From positions 1,302,001-1,366,000 of the forward strand of contig JADKIR010000004.1 of assembly GCA_016722655.1 (NCBI GenBank): a stretch of DNA of 64,000 bases. The letters are read 5' to 3'. Shown here piece after piece: positions 43,970 to 52,993 of the stretch. Every line of letters begins with the position of its first letter. Within the stretch, counting starts at the first letter, position 1. The notes under the pieces are model-generated. The model made no database searches, was not told where the DNA came from, and saw nothing but the letters and a program-made list of their open reading frames with translations. This stretch comes from Cytophagaceae bacterium (GTDB lineage: Bacteria; Bacteroidota; Bacteroidia; Cytophagales; Spirosomataceae). A program made the position numbers and the translations under genes.

Positions 43970-45064
43970 CTACACCCCCGGCTTCACAAATGGCATTTTT
44001 ACTACATGAGCTTTAAGGAGCTTTTCTCTGATTTTTACGAAGATTTCAGTGCCGGTTTTTGAGAATTCGGTTTTTACAAATCCCATCGCGATGCCCTTTC
44101 CGAGTGTGGGCGACTGCGTGCCTGAGCTGATTTCGCCAATGGTGTTCCCTTCTGCATCACATATTTCGTAATGGCTGCGAGGAATACCGCGGTCAATCAT
44201 TTCCAATCCTACCAGTTTGCGTTTGAGCCCGGCAGTTTTTTCAGCCAAAAGACTATCGCTGTTGATAAATTTCTTAGTGAATTTGGTCACCCAACCTAGT
44301 CCGGCCTCCAATGGCGAAGTGGTATCGGTGATGTCGTTGCCATATAAACAATAGCCCATTTCTAGTCTTAGCGTATCTCTTGCTCCCAGACCTATCGGTT
44401 TGATGTCAAATTCGGCTCCGGCTTCAAATATTTTCTTCCAAACCTCCTCAGCGATTGCATTGGGCAAGTAGATTTCAAATCCGCCTGCTCCGGTGTATCC
44501 GGTGGCAGAAATGGTAACGTTTTGATGGCCCGCAAAATCGCCTGTAACAAAGGTATAATAGTCCATTGAGGCTAAGTCTATGCTGGTGAGTTTTTGCAGT
44601 GTAGCGGTCGCTTTTGGGCCTTGTATGGCAAACAAACTGGTGTCGTCAGAAAGGTTGGTCATTTCCACCCCAAAGCTATTGTGGCTGCTGATCCAATTCC
44701 AGTCTTTTTCAATATTTCCGGCATTTACTACCAACATGTATTCATTATCCTGGATTTTATACACCAGAAGGTCATCTACTACCCCACCCTCAGTATTTGG
44801 CAGATATGCATACTGGATTTTTCCATCAAAAAGTACCGAGGCGTCATTGGAGATTACATGTTGAATCAAATCGAGGGCTTTTTCGCCTTTGAGATGAAAC
44901 TCGCCCATGTGTGACACGTCAAAAACCCCTACGCCTTCACGCACGCAGCGGTGTTCTTCGTTGTCAGATGAATATCTGACCGGCATATAGAAGCCCGCAA
45001 ATGGCACCATTTTGCCGCCGATGGATTCGTGAAAGTCTGATAGGGTAATTTTTTTAGCGTCCAT
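43970..45064 (-). CDS. gcvT: Glycine cleavage system T protein (aminomethyltransferase)
   Basis: A 364-residue tetrahydrofolate-dependent enzyme that takes the methylene group from the lipoyl H protein. Seen: GGKMVPFAGFYMPVRYS, VGVFDVSHMGEFHLKGE, YAYLPNTEGGVVDDLLVYK, GPKATATLQKL, TGYTGAGGFEIYLPN, RDTLRLEMGYCLYGNDIT and PLEAGLGW, all family motifs. The ATG at 45064 is chosen over a TTG at 45088, which sits inside the promoter -7 box. gcvP and gcvH are not in this window. Confidence 0.96.
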   Translation of the reverse strand: MDAKKITLSDFHESIGGKMVPFAGFYMPVRYSSDNEEHRCVREGVGVFDVSHMGEFHLKGEKALDLIQHVISNDASVLFDGKIQYAYLPNTEGGVVDDLLVYKIQDNEYMLVVNAGNIEKDWNWISSHNSFGVEMTNLSDDTSLFAIQGPKATATLQKLTSIDLASMDYYTFVTGDFAGHQNVTISATGYTGAGGFEIYLPNAIAEEVWKKIFEAGAEFDIKPIGLGARDTLRLEMGYCLYGNDITDTTSPLEAGLGWVTKFTKKFINSDSLLAEKTAGLKRKLVGLEMIDRGIPRSHYEICDAEGNTIGEISSGTQSPTLGKGIAMGFVKTEFSKTGTEIFVKIREKLLKAHVVKMPFVKPGV

Positions 45065-45085
45065 TTGTTGATAATGTTTTTTTTG

Positions 45086-45093
45086 CAAAGATA
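45086..45093 (-). promoter_or_regulatory. gcvT promoter -7 element
   Basis: On the minus strand TATCTTTG (TAnnTTTG), 22-29 bases before the ATG at 45064. It overlaps the longer alternative start and so argues against it. Confidence 0.5.
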
Positions 45094-45196
45094 AAGGTTT
45101 GAACCGGAATAGTAAATTTTGGAGTCCTTCAGGGCTTTAAATTTAAATTTTTCGAAATAATTAAAATTACTTTATCAATAGTTTTCTCCAAAACCA

Positions 45197-45204
45197 TAAA
45201 TTTG
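45197..45204 (+). promoter_or_regulatory. Candidate -7 element of the S41 protease operon
   Basis: TAAATTTG, exact TAnnTTTG, 20 bases before the ATG at 45224. No clear -33 box. Confidence 0.45.
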
Positions 45205-45223
45205 AAAAAAATTCTACAAAACA

Positions 45224-47305
45224 ATGTGGAGAGCAGTATTCACGACTTACTTTTTTTTATTTTTTGTAAAAATTAATTTCGCACAAAAAAACACTTCAGA
45301 GCTTACTGTTGGCCAAAAAGCTTCATTACTGGTAGATGTTCTCAATAAAAAACATTGCCAACCAAGAGAAATCAATGATACATTTTCAGAGGTCTTGTTT
45401 GATAGTTTTATTCTCAATATTGATCCTGAAAAAGATATTTTTACTCAAGGAGATTTGAATAAAATCAAAACCCAAAAGCTGCTTCTCGACGATCAAATCA
45501 AATCAAAAAACATTGTTTTTATTCCAAAAATTACTCAAATCCTTAAGTCCAGACTGCTTTCAATCGATACACTTTTGGCAAGTTTATCTGAAAAACCAGT
45601 CAATTTAAATTCTAAGTTTACCTATTTCCCATTTTATGATTCTTTGTCAGTTGACAATGCCGAACTTAAGACCAGAATTCAAAGAAAATTAAAATACAGA
45701 ATTTTTAATCAACTGTATTTGAGTGTTTTAGATACAAGCACGAATAGCATTTCCGACCACTTTCTGAATCCTCAGAATCTTGTTTTGGAAGAAAAAAAAG
45801 CCAGAAAACGGGTTTTGGATAAATTCCGGAATCAAATTTCAAAGATTATTCAATCTAAAGATGAAGTGTTTTTTAGAAATTATGAAAATCTATTTCTTCA
45901 AACCATCGCCAAAATCTACGATCCTCATACCGAATTTTTTGAAAATGAAGAAGTTAAAGATTTTATTGATGCTTTAAGTCCGGAAAACGAGATTTTTGGA
46001 TTCAGCCTGGACGAAAACAAAAAAGGTGAAATATTAATCAGCGAGCTTTTCCCGGGTGGTCCAGCATGGAAAAGCGGACTGATAAACGAAGGGGACCTTT
46101 TACTTAGCTTTTCATTTGAAGATGGAAAAACCATAAATGCAGTAGGTGAAGACTTTGAAGAAATCAATCAGAAAATAGGAGAAGAAAAAAGCAAACTTAT
46201 CACGCTGACTTTAAGAAAATCGACCAAAGAAATAATTTCTGTAAGCCTTAGAAAAGAACTGATTTTACAGGAAAATGAGATTGTTAGGGGTTTTATTCTG
46301 GAAAAAAATGGAAATTACGGATATATCAATCTGCCCGCTTTTTATGGGGATGAAGAGACTGAGAATGAGTCGGGCTGCTCAAATGACGTAGCAAAAGAGC
46401 TGGTAAAGATGAAAGATGAGGGTATCAAGGGCTTGATACTGGATTTGAGATTAAATGGTGGCGGGTCAGTAGAAGAAGCCCTAGATCTGGCCGGAATATT
46501 TATTGATCAGGGGGTATTTGGTGCTGCAAAGCCTTATAAAGCCAAAAGCTTCCTGATGAAAGATCCCAACCGTGGGGCAGTATATGATGGTCCTATGATG
46601 GTTTTGGTAAATGAAGGAAGTGCATCGGCTTCCGAAATATTGGCAGCAATACTACAAGATTATAACCGGGCGATTATTGTGGGTTCTCCAACTTTTGGAA
46701 AAGGAGTGGCACAATCGGTGTTTGCACTTGACAGTAATGCCAAGGAACCAAAGTTTTATGCGAAAACAACAATCTGGAGAGTATTCCGACCGTCTGGAAG
46801 TGCCATCCAGCACCAAGGCGTCGAGCCAGATATCAAATTGCCCTCAATCTTGAAAAATATAGTGGAATCTGAAAATAAACAACCTTTTTCTCTTTTACCG
46901 GTTCCGTTGGAAAGAACATTGCATTTTGAACCAGGCCAAAAAATTGATGTTATGACTCTTGCAAAAAAAAGCAAAACCAGAGTAGAAAATAGCGTGAGTT
47001 TCAGGGGAATTGAAGAAATAAGTGATTTTTTGATAAAATATTCTGAAAACGAAAAACTCCCAATTGAACTTAATTGGAATAATTTTTGCGAAATTCAAAA
47101 GGTAGAAAACAAAAACTTTCAAAGTCTAAATAAAATATATAATATCAATGGCCCTTTGTTTGGGGTTAACATTCCTTCCCATGACAAAAACCGGACACAA
47201 TTTGATCAATTTTGGAATGCACTGAATGAGAAACTCACCAAACAGATATCAAAAGATATTTATATAAACGAATCCCTTGAAATTTTAAATAACATAAACG
47301 AATAA
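45224..47305 (+). CDS. Tail-specific (C-terminal processing) protease, family S41A
   Basis: A 693-residue exported protease. Seen: signal peptide (residues 5-20), an N-terminal helical domain as in Prc/Tsp (QKASLLVDVLNKKHCQP), a PDZ domain (about 245-330, ISELFPGGPAWKSGLINEGD), and the S41 catalytic domain with YGYINLPAFYGDEE, LILDLRLNGGGSVEEALDLA, the nucleophile serine in VNEGSASASEILAA and the general-base lysine in SPTFGKGVAQS. It degrades or trims proteins at their C-terminus in the periplasm. The next gene starts nine bases later, so the two are likely an operon. Confidence 0.94.
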   Translation: MWRAVFTTYFFLFFVKINFAQKNTSELTVGQKASLLVDVLNKKHCQPREINDTFSEVLFDSFILNIDPEKDIFTQGDLNKIKTQKLLLDDQIKSKNIVFIPKITQILKSRLLSIDTLLASLSEKPVNLNSKFTYFPFYDSLSVDNAELKTRIQRKLKYRIFNQLYLSVLDTSTNSISDHFLNPQNLVLEEKKARKRVLDKFRNQISKIIQSKDEVFFRNYENLFLQTIAKIYDPHTEFFENEEVKDFIDALSPENEIFGFSLDENKKGEILISELFPGGPAWKSGLINEGDLLLSFSFEDGKTINAVGEDFEEINQKIGEEKSKLITLTLRKSTKEIISVSLRKELILQENEIVRGFILEKNGNYGYINLPAFYGDEETENESGCSNDVAKELVKMKDEGIKGLILDLRLNGGGSVEEALDLAGIFIDQGVFGAAKPYKAKSFLMKDPNRGAVYDGPMMVLVNEGSASASEILAAILQDYNRAIIVGSPTFGKGVAQSVFALDSNAKEPKFYAKTTIWRVFRPSGSAIQHQGVEPDIKLPSILKNIVESENKQPFSLLPVPLERTLHFEPGQKIDVMTLAKKSKTRVENSVSFRGIEEISDFLIKYSENEKLPIELNWNNFCEIQKVENKNFQSLNKIYNINGPLFGVNIPSHDKNRTQFDQFWNALNEKLTKQISKDIYINESLEILNNINE

Positions 47306-47314
47306 ATCACTCCA

Positions 47315-48331
47315 ATGAAAAAAGTAATTTTTCTCCTCATCCTGTTTTTATCCTTTAATTCTTATGCTCAGGAAAGTTTAGAATATCTCAATCAAATCTC
47401 AGACTTACAAAATGATATTTCGAAAAAATATCTAAGCTATATCAGTTCGGTTTCACATGGAAAAAGTGCCAGAAAAGTAGAAAACAAAAGGATGGATTTG
47501 ATTACTACTGTCAAAATTTCCAAAGCCAAGGCGGTAAATATGCATGCATTTAAAGGTGATTTAAGCCTAAAAGATGCCCTGAAAAGCTATCTGGAAATAG
47601 TTAATAATGTTTTGAATGAAGATTATGGAAAAATAGTAAACATGGAAGAAGTGGCGGAGCAATCCTATGATGGAATGGAGGCTCTGTTTTTGGCTCAGGA
47701 TTTGGCCGATAAAAAATCTAAAGAGGCATTTGATAAATTTGCTAATGGCTATAACCTTTTTGCAAAAAAAAATAATATCAACATTGTGGAATCTAAGTCG
47801 ACCTTTTCTGAGAAATTGTTGAAAGCATCACAAGTGGAAAAGTATTATCACAACATCTATTTGTTGTTTTTCAAGTCTTTCAAACAGGAAGATTATTTGA
47901 TTGAAGCCCAAAATAGAAAAAATATCAGCAGTATTGAGCAAAACAAAAATACTCTTGAAAAATACGCAAAACAGGCTATTAGCGTCCTGGATACCAGTAA
48001 AGCATTTATGAATGACCGGAGTTTAGTGGTTGTACTGAAAGAACTGATGGCTTTTTATATGGATGAAGCTTCAAAATCAAAAGTGATAACTGATTATTTT
48101 CTGAAAGAGGAAAATTTTGCTAAAATGAGCAAGGCATTTAATGCAAAACCAGCCAAATCGCGAACTCAGGCCGATGTGGATAACTACAACAAAACGGTAA
48201 ATGAACTCAATGCCGCCATGAATGATTTTAATGCATTAAATAACGATTTTAACAAAAAAAGAAGTACACTTATAGAGAAATGGAATAAATCAACTTCGAA
48301 ATTTCTCGATTATCATATGCCGAAATACTGA
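47315..48331 (+). CDS. Exported helical protein of unknown function
   Basis: A 338-residue protein with a clear signal peptide (MKKVIFLLILFLSFNSYAQ). The rest is almost wholly helical, with Lys/Glu/Asn-rich amphipathic stretches (SISKKYLSYISSV-like start, then DVDNYNKTVNELNAAMNDF near the end). It resembles a group of Bacteroidota/Leptospira surface proteins, but the match is from memory and not secure. It is nine bases downstream of the S41 protease gene, so it might be its partner or substrate (inference). Confidence 0.65.
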   Translation: MKKVIFLLILFLSFNSYAQESLEYLNQISDLQNDISKKYLSYISSVSHGKSARKVENKRMDLITTVKISKAKAVNMHAFKGDLSLKDALKSYLEIVNNVLNEDYGKIVNMEEVAEQSYDGMEALFLAQDLADKKSKEAFDKFANGYNLFAKKNNINIVESKSTFSEKLLKASQVEKYYHNIYLLFFKSFKQEDYLIEAQNRKNISSIEQNKNTLEKYAKQAISVLDTSKAFMNDRSLVVVLKELMAFYMDEASKSKVITDYFLKEENFAKMSKAFNAKPAKSRTQADVDNYNKTVNELNAAMNDFNALNNDFNKKRSTLIEKWNKSTSKFLDYHMPKY

Positions 48332-48340
48332 AAAAATTAT

Positions 48341-48371
48341 AAAAGCCCGAATTGAAAAATTTCGGGCTTTT
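48341..48371. terminator. Bidirectional intrinsic terminator
   Basis: 11-bp stem AAAAGCCCGAA/TTCGGGCTTTT with a 9-base loop, T-rich on both sides. It ends the S41 operon and the convergent broken outer-membrane gene. Confidence 0.86.
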
Positions 48372-48998
48372 ATTTTAAATATACATTTACAAAAACCGGA
48401 ACTGTAATAAGGTGAATTTTGGATTTTGAATAGATTTCATTGATTGAGAGGGTAGGTTTTATATTGATATCTAAAAACCTGCCTAGTTTTTGTCCTATTC
48501 CAAAACTAGCGGTCCATATAAAATCATTGGTTGTCTCTTTACCCGAATAATGAATAAAAAAAGAACTTCCTGTACCCATGTTAAAATAGAATTTTCGCTT
48601 ATAACCCAAAGCCAAATTTCGATCTAAAAACAAATGTAACAATCAAAATTTACGATCCAGGGTAGCATAAGTATAAGCCCCGGGAAGCCAATTGTTGTTT
48701 TTTACAGTGAGATCTTTATGTAAATGATTCTCTGAATATCCTACGGATAGTAAAGTACCCCCACCCTGTCATTGAATTTTACACCTATCCCACCTATAAA
48801 ACTATAGTTGATTTGAGCCAATTGAGGAACCCCTTTCAAAACGGCATCACCCGAAAATAAGGATTGAAGATTGGAGTTTAATTCTACCTTTGGCAAAATT
48901 GCAGAATGTGAATTTACTCCTGCCCAGATATAGAGTGCTATCTGGGCAAGAGAAAACTGGATTTTAAGAAACAGTATTATTGCAAAAATGAATTTCAA
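48370..48998 (-). pseudogene. Small outer-membrane beta-barrel-like protein, broken by a frameshift and an in-frame stop
   Basis: The region encodes a 209-residue protein in two frames. Upper part: signal peptide MKFIFAIILFLKIQFSLAQ and strands up to KFNDRVG. One more base in the C run at 48758-48762 lets reading go on as GGTLLSVGYSENHLHKD, then TYATLDRKF, which meets a TGA at 48643-48645. The same frame continues with LHLFLDRNLALGYKRKFYFN and ends in strand-like FVNVYLK. Alternating aromatic and polar residues and the aromatic-rich end suggest an outer-membrane barrel. The missing base may be a sequencing error; the stop codon needs a second event. Function unknown. Confidence 0.65.
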
Positions 48999-49083
48999 AA
49001 CCTTTTTTTCTTGTAAAATTCAGGTCTGCAAATTGTATATTTGGTGATATTAGGTACTTATATATGAAAACCTAAAGTTAATT

Positions 49084-50166
49084 TCAAATTTTTACCTCTC
49101 TGCCAGTAGCCACAGATTTATAAATGGCTTCTACCACTTTGATATCACGCATACCTTCTTCTCCGGGAGCGATAAGAGAAGTGCCATTTATGATGGCCCG
49201 ACAGTCTTCATCCAATTGTTTGGCTTGTTGATTTTCAATCTGGATTTTGATAATTTTTCCGTCAGAAGTGCTTCCATTGATGCCGTTGTAAGCCGACTGA
49301 GGCTCCATTTTAAGCCAGCCTTTTTCATAATTTACCTGTAGATGATTCATGCTTATTCCAAAGCTTGTCTGGCATGCTGCCCTTGCACCTGATGGAAATT
49401 CAAGCTGAAACATCATCGTTTCTTCTACTTCTTTATAGATTTCGGGGCGAGTAGTTGAAGCTTGTGCCAACACCGAAATCGGCTCTTCGCCTGTGGCGAG
49501 TCTGGCCCCTTGGAGGGCATATACACCCATATCGCCCATTGCACCGCCACCCATTGCTTTGTTTTGCTTCCAATGCGTGGTGCGATTATCGAAATATCCG
49601 GCGGCAGAGTTGATCATTTTGGGTTTTCCAAAAGGCCTTTCTTTGGCTATTTTCATCATCTGTTGAATGTTGGGATCGTGCTGACAACGATAGCCAATTG
49701 CCAATGAGACTTTGTTTTTATTGCAAGCATCAATCATGGCCTGGCAGTCGGCTACCGAAGGAGCCATGGGTTTTTCACAGAAAATATGCTTACCGGTATT
49801 GGCCCCTCTAACTGTAAATTCTCTATGCATTGAAGGGGGTAAAACCACGTAGATTATGTCAATATCAGGATTGTTGGCGATCTGTTCGTAGTTCTGATAG
49901 TTGTAAATGTTTTTGTCAGCAATACCATACTTTTGCTGCCACTTTTCAATTTTTGAGGGTGTCCCGGTAACAATCCCCTTAAGTTCACAGTTTTGAGTGA
50001 GTTTTAAGGCGGGAGCCAATAAGTCGGTGCTGTAATAACCCAAACCCACCAAAGCAATCCTCAGCTTTTCTTTTTTAGTTCTTGTTGCTGCTAAAAGGGT
50101 ATTGGGCGAGAAAATTGCCGAAGCAGCCAGAAAACCTCCGGCTTTTAAAAAATCATTTCTTTTCAT
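49084..50166 (-). CDS. Gfo/Idh/MocA-family oxidoreductase, exported
   Basis: A 360-residue NAD(P)-dependent oxidoreductase with a Tat-like signal (MKRNDFLKAGGFLAASAIF). Seen: the Rossmann motif IALVGLGYYSTDLLAPAL, YVVLPPSMHREF, the conserved IFCEKPMAPSVADCQAMIDA with catalytic lysine, and AIGYRCQHDPN. The catalytic-domain C-terminus is typical of glucose-fructose oxidoreductase relatives. An in-frame ATG at 50268 would put 34 residues in front of the signal, so the ATG at 50166 is used. Substrate, likely a sugar or cyclitol, unknown. Confidence 0.9.
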   Translation of the reverse strand: MKRNDFLKAGGFLAASAIFSPNTLLAATRTKKEKLRIALVGLGYYSTDLLAPALKLTQNCELKGIVTGTPSKIEKWQQKYGIADKNIYNYQNYEQIANNPDIDIIYVVLPPSMHREFTVRGANTGKHIFCEKPMAPSVADCQAMIDACNKNKVSLAIGYRCQHDPNIQQMMKIAKERPFGKPKMINSAAGYFDNRTTHWKQNKAMGGGAMGDMGVYALQGARLATGEEPISVLAQASTTRPEIYKEVEETMMFQLEFPSGARAACQTSFGISMNHLQVNYEKGWLKMEPQSAYNGINGSTSDGKIIKIQIENQQAKQLDEDCRAIINGTSLIAPGEEGMRDIKVVEAIYKSVATGREVKI

Positions 50167-50303
50167 GATAATAAGGTCTTTCTTTCCCGGAAGATTTTTC
50201 AGGAATCGAAAATTTAATGGTTGAATAATTTTATTAATGGTCTCTGTAGATAGAAAACCATTTCTCAAAAATAGTAATTTTTATAATCGAAAAACGGAAA
50301 TTT

Positions 50304-51023
50304 TTAAACCCGTGATATTTTACTTTCCTCAAGTATTTCCCGACCATTCATTTTTAAATAAAGCTGAGCAAGTACAACAACATCTTCACGGCAATAAACA
50401 GCGATTTTATCCATGTCTTTCTGGTGGTAATAGGTGGTGTTAACTTCGGAGCCATCCATCTGACTTTTACTTCCTGGTATATCAAAGACCGAAGCCAACA
50501 AATCAAGCGAAGTATAATTTTTAAAATCCCCAAACTTCCAGAATTCCAGGGTATCAATGTGCATAACCTCCCAAGGCTTTTTACCGGTTATATTTAATAC
50601 TTCGGGAAGTTTTATTCCGTTTATAAGCATTCTGCGACATAAGTATGGAAAGTCAAATTCGCGGCCATTGTGTGCACAAAGTATCAATTGCTCCTGAGCG
50701 GGATGCTCTTCAACCAGCTTTTTAAATTCCAGAAGCAGTGACTTTTCATCTGTACTGACAAGTGTTTTTGCTCTGAATTTTGTATCCTGATCATAAAACC
50801 CCCCTACCCCTATACAAATGATTTTGCCAAACTCGGCATAGATTGCCGCCCGGTCAAAATACAGTTGGTCCGGTGAAATGTTTTCATCGTTTTTAATTTT
50901 TGAGGCTTTTCTTTTCCAATGATATTGCAGTCTTTCAGGCAATTCATTGTAATCCTCTGTAAGTGAAGCTGTTTCGAGGTCAATAAAGAGTATGTTTTTT
51001 AATAAAAGACGGGATTCAGACAT
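50304..51023 (-). CDS. Predicted DEDD-family 3'-5' exonuclease
   Basis: A 239-residue PolB-like proofreading-type nuclease without a polymerase. Seen: Exo I motif LFIDLETAS (Asp and Glu ligands), Exo II AHNGREFDFPYLCRRML, and Exo III YCREDVVVLAQLYLK, giving the four acidic metal ligands. Between them lies LDLLASVFDIPGSKSQMDG, as in stand-alone PolB-type exonucleases of Bacteroidota. Acts on DNA or RNA 3' ends; the target is unknown. It is 23 bases downstream of nadA on the same strand. Confidence 0.88.
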   Translation of the reverse strand: MSESRLLLKNILFIDLETASLTEDYNELPERLQYHWKRKASKIKNDENISPDQLYFDRAAIYAEFGKIICIGVGGFYDQDTKFRAKTLVSTDEKSLLLEFKKLVEEHPAQEQLILCAHNGREFDFPYLCRRMLINGIKLPEVLNITGKKPWEVMHIDTLEFWKFGDFKNYTSLDLLASVFDIPGSKSQMDGSEVNTTYYHQKDMDKIAVYCREDVVVLAQLYLKMNGREILEESKISRV

Positions 51024-51046
51024 AATATTGGTGTTTTTTAATTCAT

Positions 51047-51990
51047 TTATAAACCATGTTTTTCGGATATTTCAAGCATTCTGTCAATAGCTGCACGTGC
51101 ATCACGGATGGTGTTTTCAGGCAAAATTATCTCCGGAGTTTCAACTTTTAGACAATTATACAATTTCTCCATGGTGTTGAGTTTCATGTGAGGGCAGTCC
51201 TGACATGCCTGACAAGCCCGACCGTTTTGTGAAGTTGGTGCCACGTGGAACACTTTATCTGGCGAAGCTTTCTGCATTTGGTGCAAAATGCCCGATTCTG
51301 TTGCCACAATAAACTCTTTTTTGGGGCTATTGATGGTATATTTTAGTAAACCTGTAGTAGAACCAATGTACTCTGCCTGATCCAAAACAGGTTTTTCAGA
51401 TTCCGGATGAGCAATCACTGTGGCGTTAGGATATTGCTCACGCATTTCTTTCAATAATCTTGAAGAAAATGCTTCATGCACCATACAGGCTCCATCCCAC
51501 AGAATCATGTTTCGGCCAGTAACACGATTTATGTATCCACCCAAATTTTTATCAGGAGCGAAAATGATTTGCTTATCAGCCGGAACACTTTCCACGATCT
51601 TGATGGCGTTGGTACTGGTACAAACAATATCGGTAAGGGTTTTTAACTCTGCTGAACAATTGACATAAGAAATTACTACGGCATCGGGATACTGTGCCTT
51701 GAAAGCTGCAAATTTGTCGGCGGGAGCCGACTCTTCGAGCGAGCAACCTGCATTCATATCAGGTAAAACTACTTTTTACCCGGCGAAAGTATCTTGGCTG
51801 TTTCGGCCATAAATCTTACACCTGCAAAAACTATCAGATCGGCTTTGGTTTTGGCTGCTTGTTGAGAAAGCCCAAGGCTGTCGCCTATATAATCTGCTAC
51901 GTCCTGAATATCAGCTGTTTGATAATAATGAGCCAGAATTACGGCGTTTTTTTCTTTTTTAAGACGATTGATTTCTGCTACGAAGTCCAT
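51047..51990 (-). pseudogene. nadA: Quinolinate synthase NadA, interrupted by a single missing base
   Basis: Two frames form a full 314-residue NadA if one base is added in the T run at 51773-51777: the upper frame reaches FMAETAKILSPGKK and then the restored frame reads VVLPDMNAGCSLEES. The enzyme joins iminoaspartate and dihydroxyacetone phosphate to quinolinate for NAD synthesis. Seen: AVILAHYYQTADIQDVADYI, VISYVNCSAELK, CTSTNA, MILWDGACMVHEAF, VIAHPESEKPVLD, and CQACQDCPHM, with three candidate 4Fe-4S cysteines (in AGCSL, DGACM and CQDCP). Since NAD synthesis is usually needed, a sequencing error is likelier than gene loss. No nadB or nadC is seen here. Confidence 0.88.
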
Positions 51991-51994
51991 GCAA

Positions 51995-52903
51995 TTATTG
52001 ACAAGAATATTTATAAAAAGTTTCTAATATTATTTGACCTATTTTATCGGTTTGGGTCTCTTTTATGACATTATTTTTTTCGTCATAAGTTTTTGTTTTT
52101 TTTCCAACCAGTTCATTTCTGTAAAAGCTGATTTCCTCTATTTCTTTGCCATCAGCATATTGGTATTCGATACGATATTCTTCATTATTTTTTGAGTCTA
52201 ATTTTGTTCTTTTTAGAATCTTTCCGGCTGAATTGTATAAAATTTTGACAGAGGTAACAAATTTGTCATTTACAAATTCTTCTATTATTTCAGGACTTTT
52301 AATCGAATTATAAATGGTTTTAGATGTCATTTTTACACCCGCCAAAATATCGTTATTTTCATTGGTTATCAACAAACCCTCAGGGTTATACACATATTTT
52401 TCTTCAGAAATCAGGATATTTTTGGCATTATATTTCGATACAATACTTTTTTTATTGTTATAAAATTTTATCTTTTCCACAGAAGATATCGCCCCTTTTT
52501 CGTCAAAGTTGTTTATTGTTTTTTCACCATTTATAATATTTGAAGTCTGAATGGTTTTGCCATTATTGTCAATGCTTGAAAAAGAAAGTTGATTTCCCAG
52601 CTCGTCGATTTGATGTGAAACCTCACTGACTAATTTGCCGGCAAAATAGTTTGTGGTTTTAACCAATTGATTTTTAGAATTATATTCATTTTTGACAGAA
52701 GAAACTACCGGATTTTCGGAATAATACTGAAAAGTAGAAACTGCTAATAAATTACCAAATTTATCAAATTCCCTGGTTATTTTATTTTGAATTTTGCTTC
52801 CTTTCATTGAAACGAGTTCAACCGGAAAACAAGAAACAGAAGATTGTGCAAAAATATTTGTCCCTATAAAAAACAGAATTAATGATAATAATAAGTTCTT
52901 CAT
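51995..52903 (-). CDS. Exported repeat protein of unknown function (YD/RHS-like strands)
   Basis: About 302 residues with a signal peptide (MKNLLLSLILFFIGTNIFAQ). The mature part is a row of short beta-strand units with a repeated pattern of an aromatic residue, N/D-G or E-N turns and a K-x-[VT] start (for example YNSKNQLVKTTNYFAGKLV, YNAKNILISEEKYVYNPEG, YNSAGKILKRTKLDSKNNEE). This looks like YD-type or antitoxin-like repeats. It could be a surface or periplasmic protein. An ATG at 52936 would precede the signal, so 52903 is used. It ends four bases before the nadA ATG. Confidence 0.7.
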   Translation of the reverse strand: MKNLLLSLILFFIGTNIFAQSSVSCFPVELVSMKGSKIQNKITREFDKFGNLLAVSTFQYYSENPVVSSVKNEYNSKNQLVKTTNYFAGKLVSEVSHQIDELGNQLSFSSIDNNGKTIQTSNIINGEKTINNFDEKGAISSVEKIKFYNNKKSIVSKYNAKNILISEEKYVYNPEGLLITNENNDILAGVKMTSKTIYNSIKSPEIIEEFVNDKFVTSVKILYNSAGKILKRTKLDSKNNEEYRIEYQYADGKEIEEISFYRNELVGKKTKTYDEKNNVIKETQTDKIGQIILETFYKYSCQ

Positions 52904-52993
52904 TGAGGCCTTCAAAATGTTTTCCAAATATACCATTTATTAAAAAAACAAATAATAATAAATACAAATAATATTCAAATATCTATAAATCAA

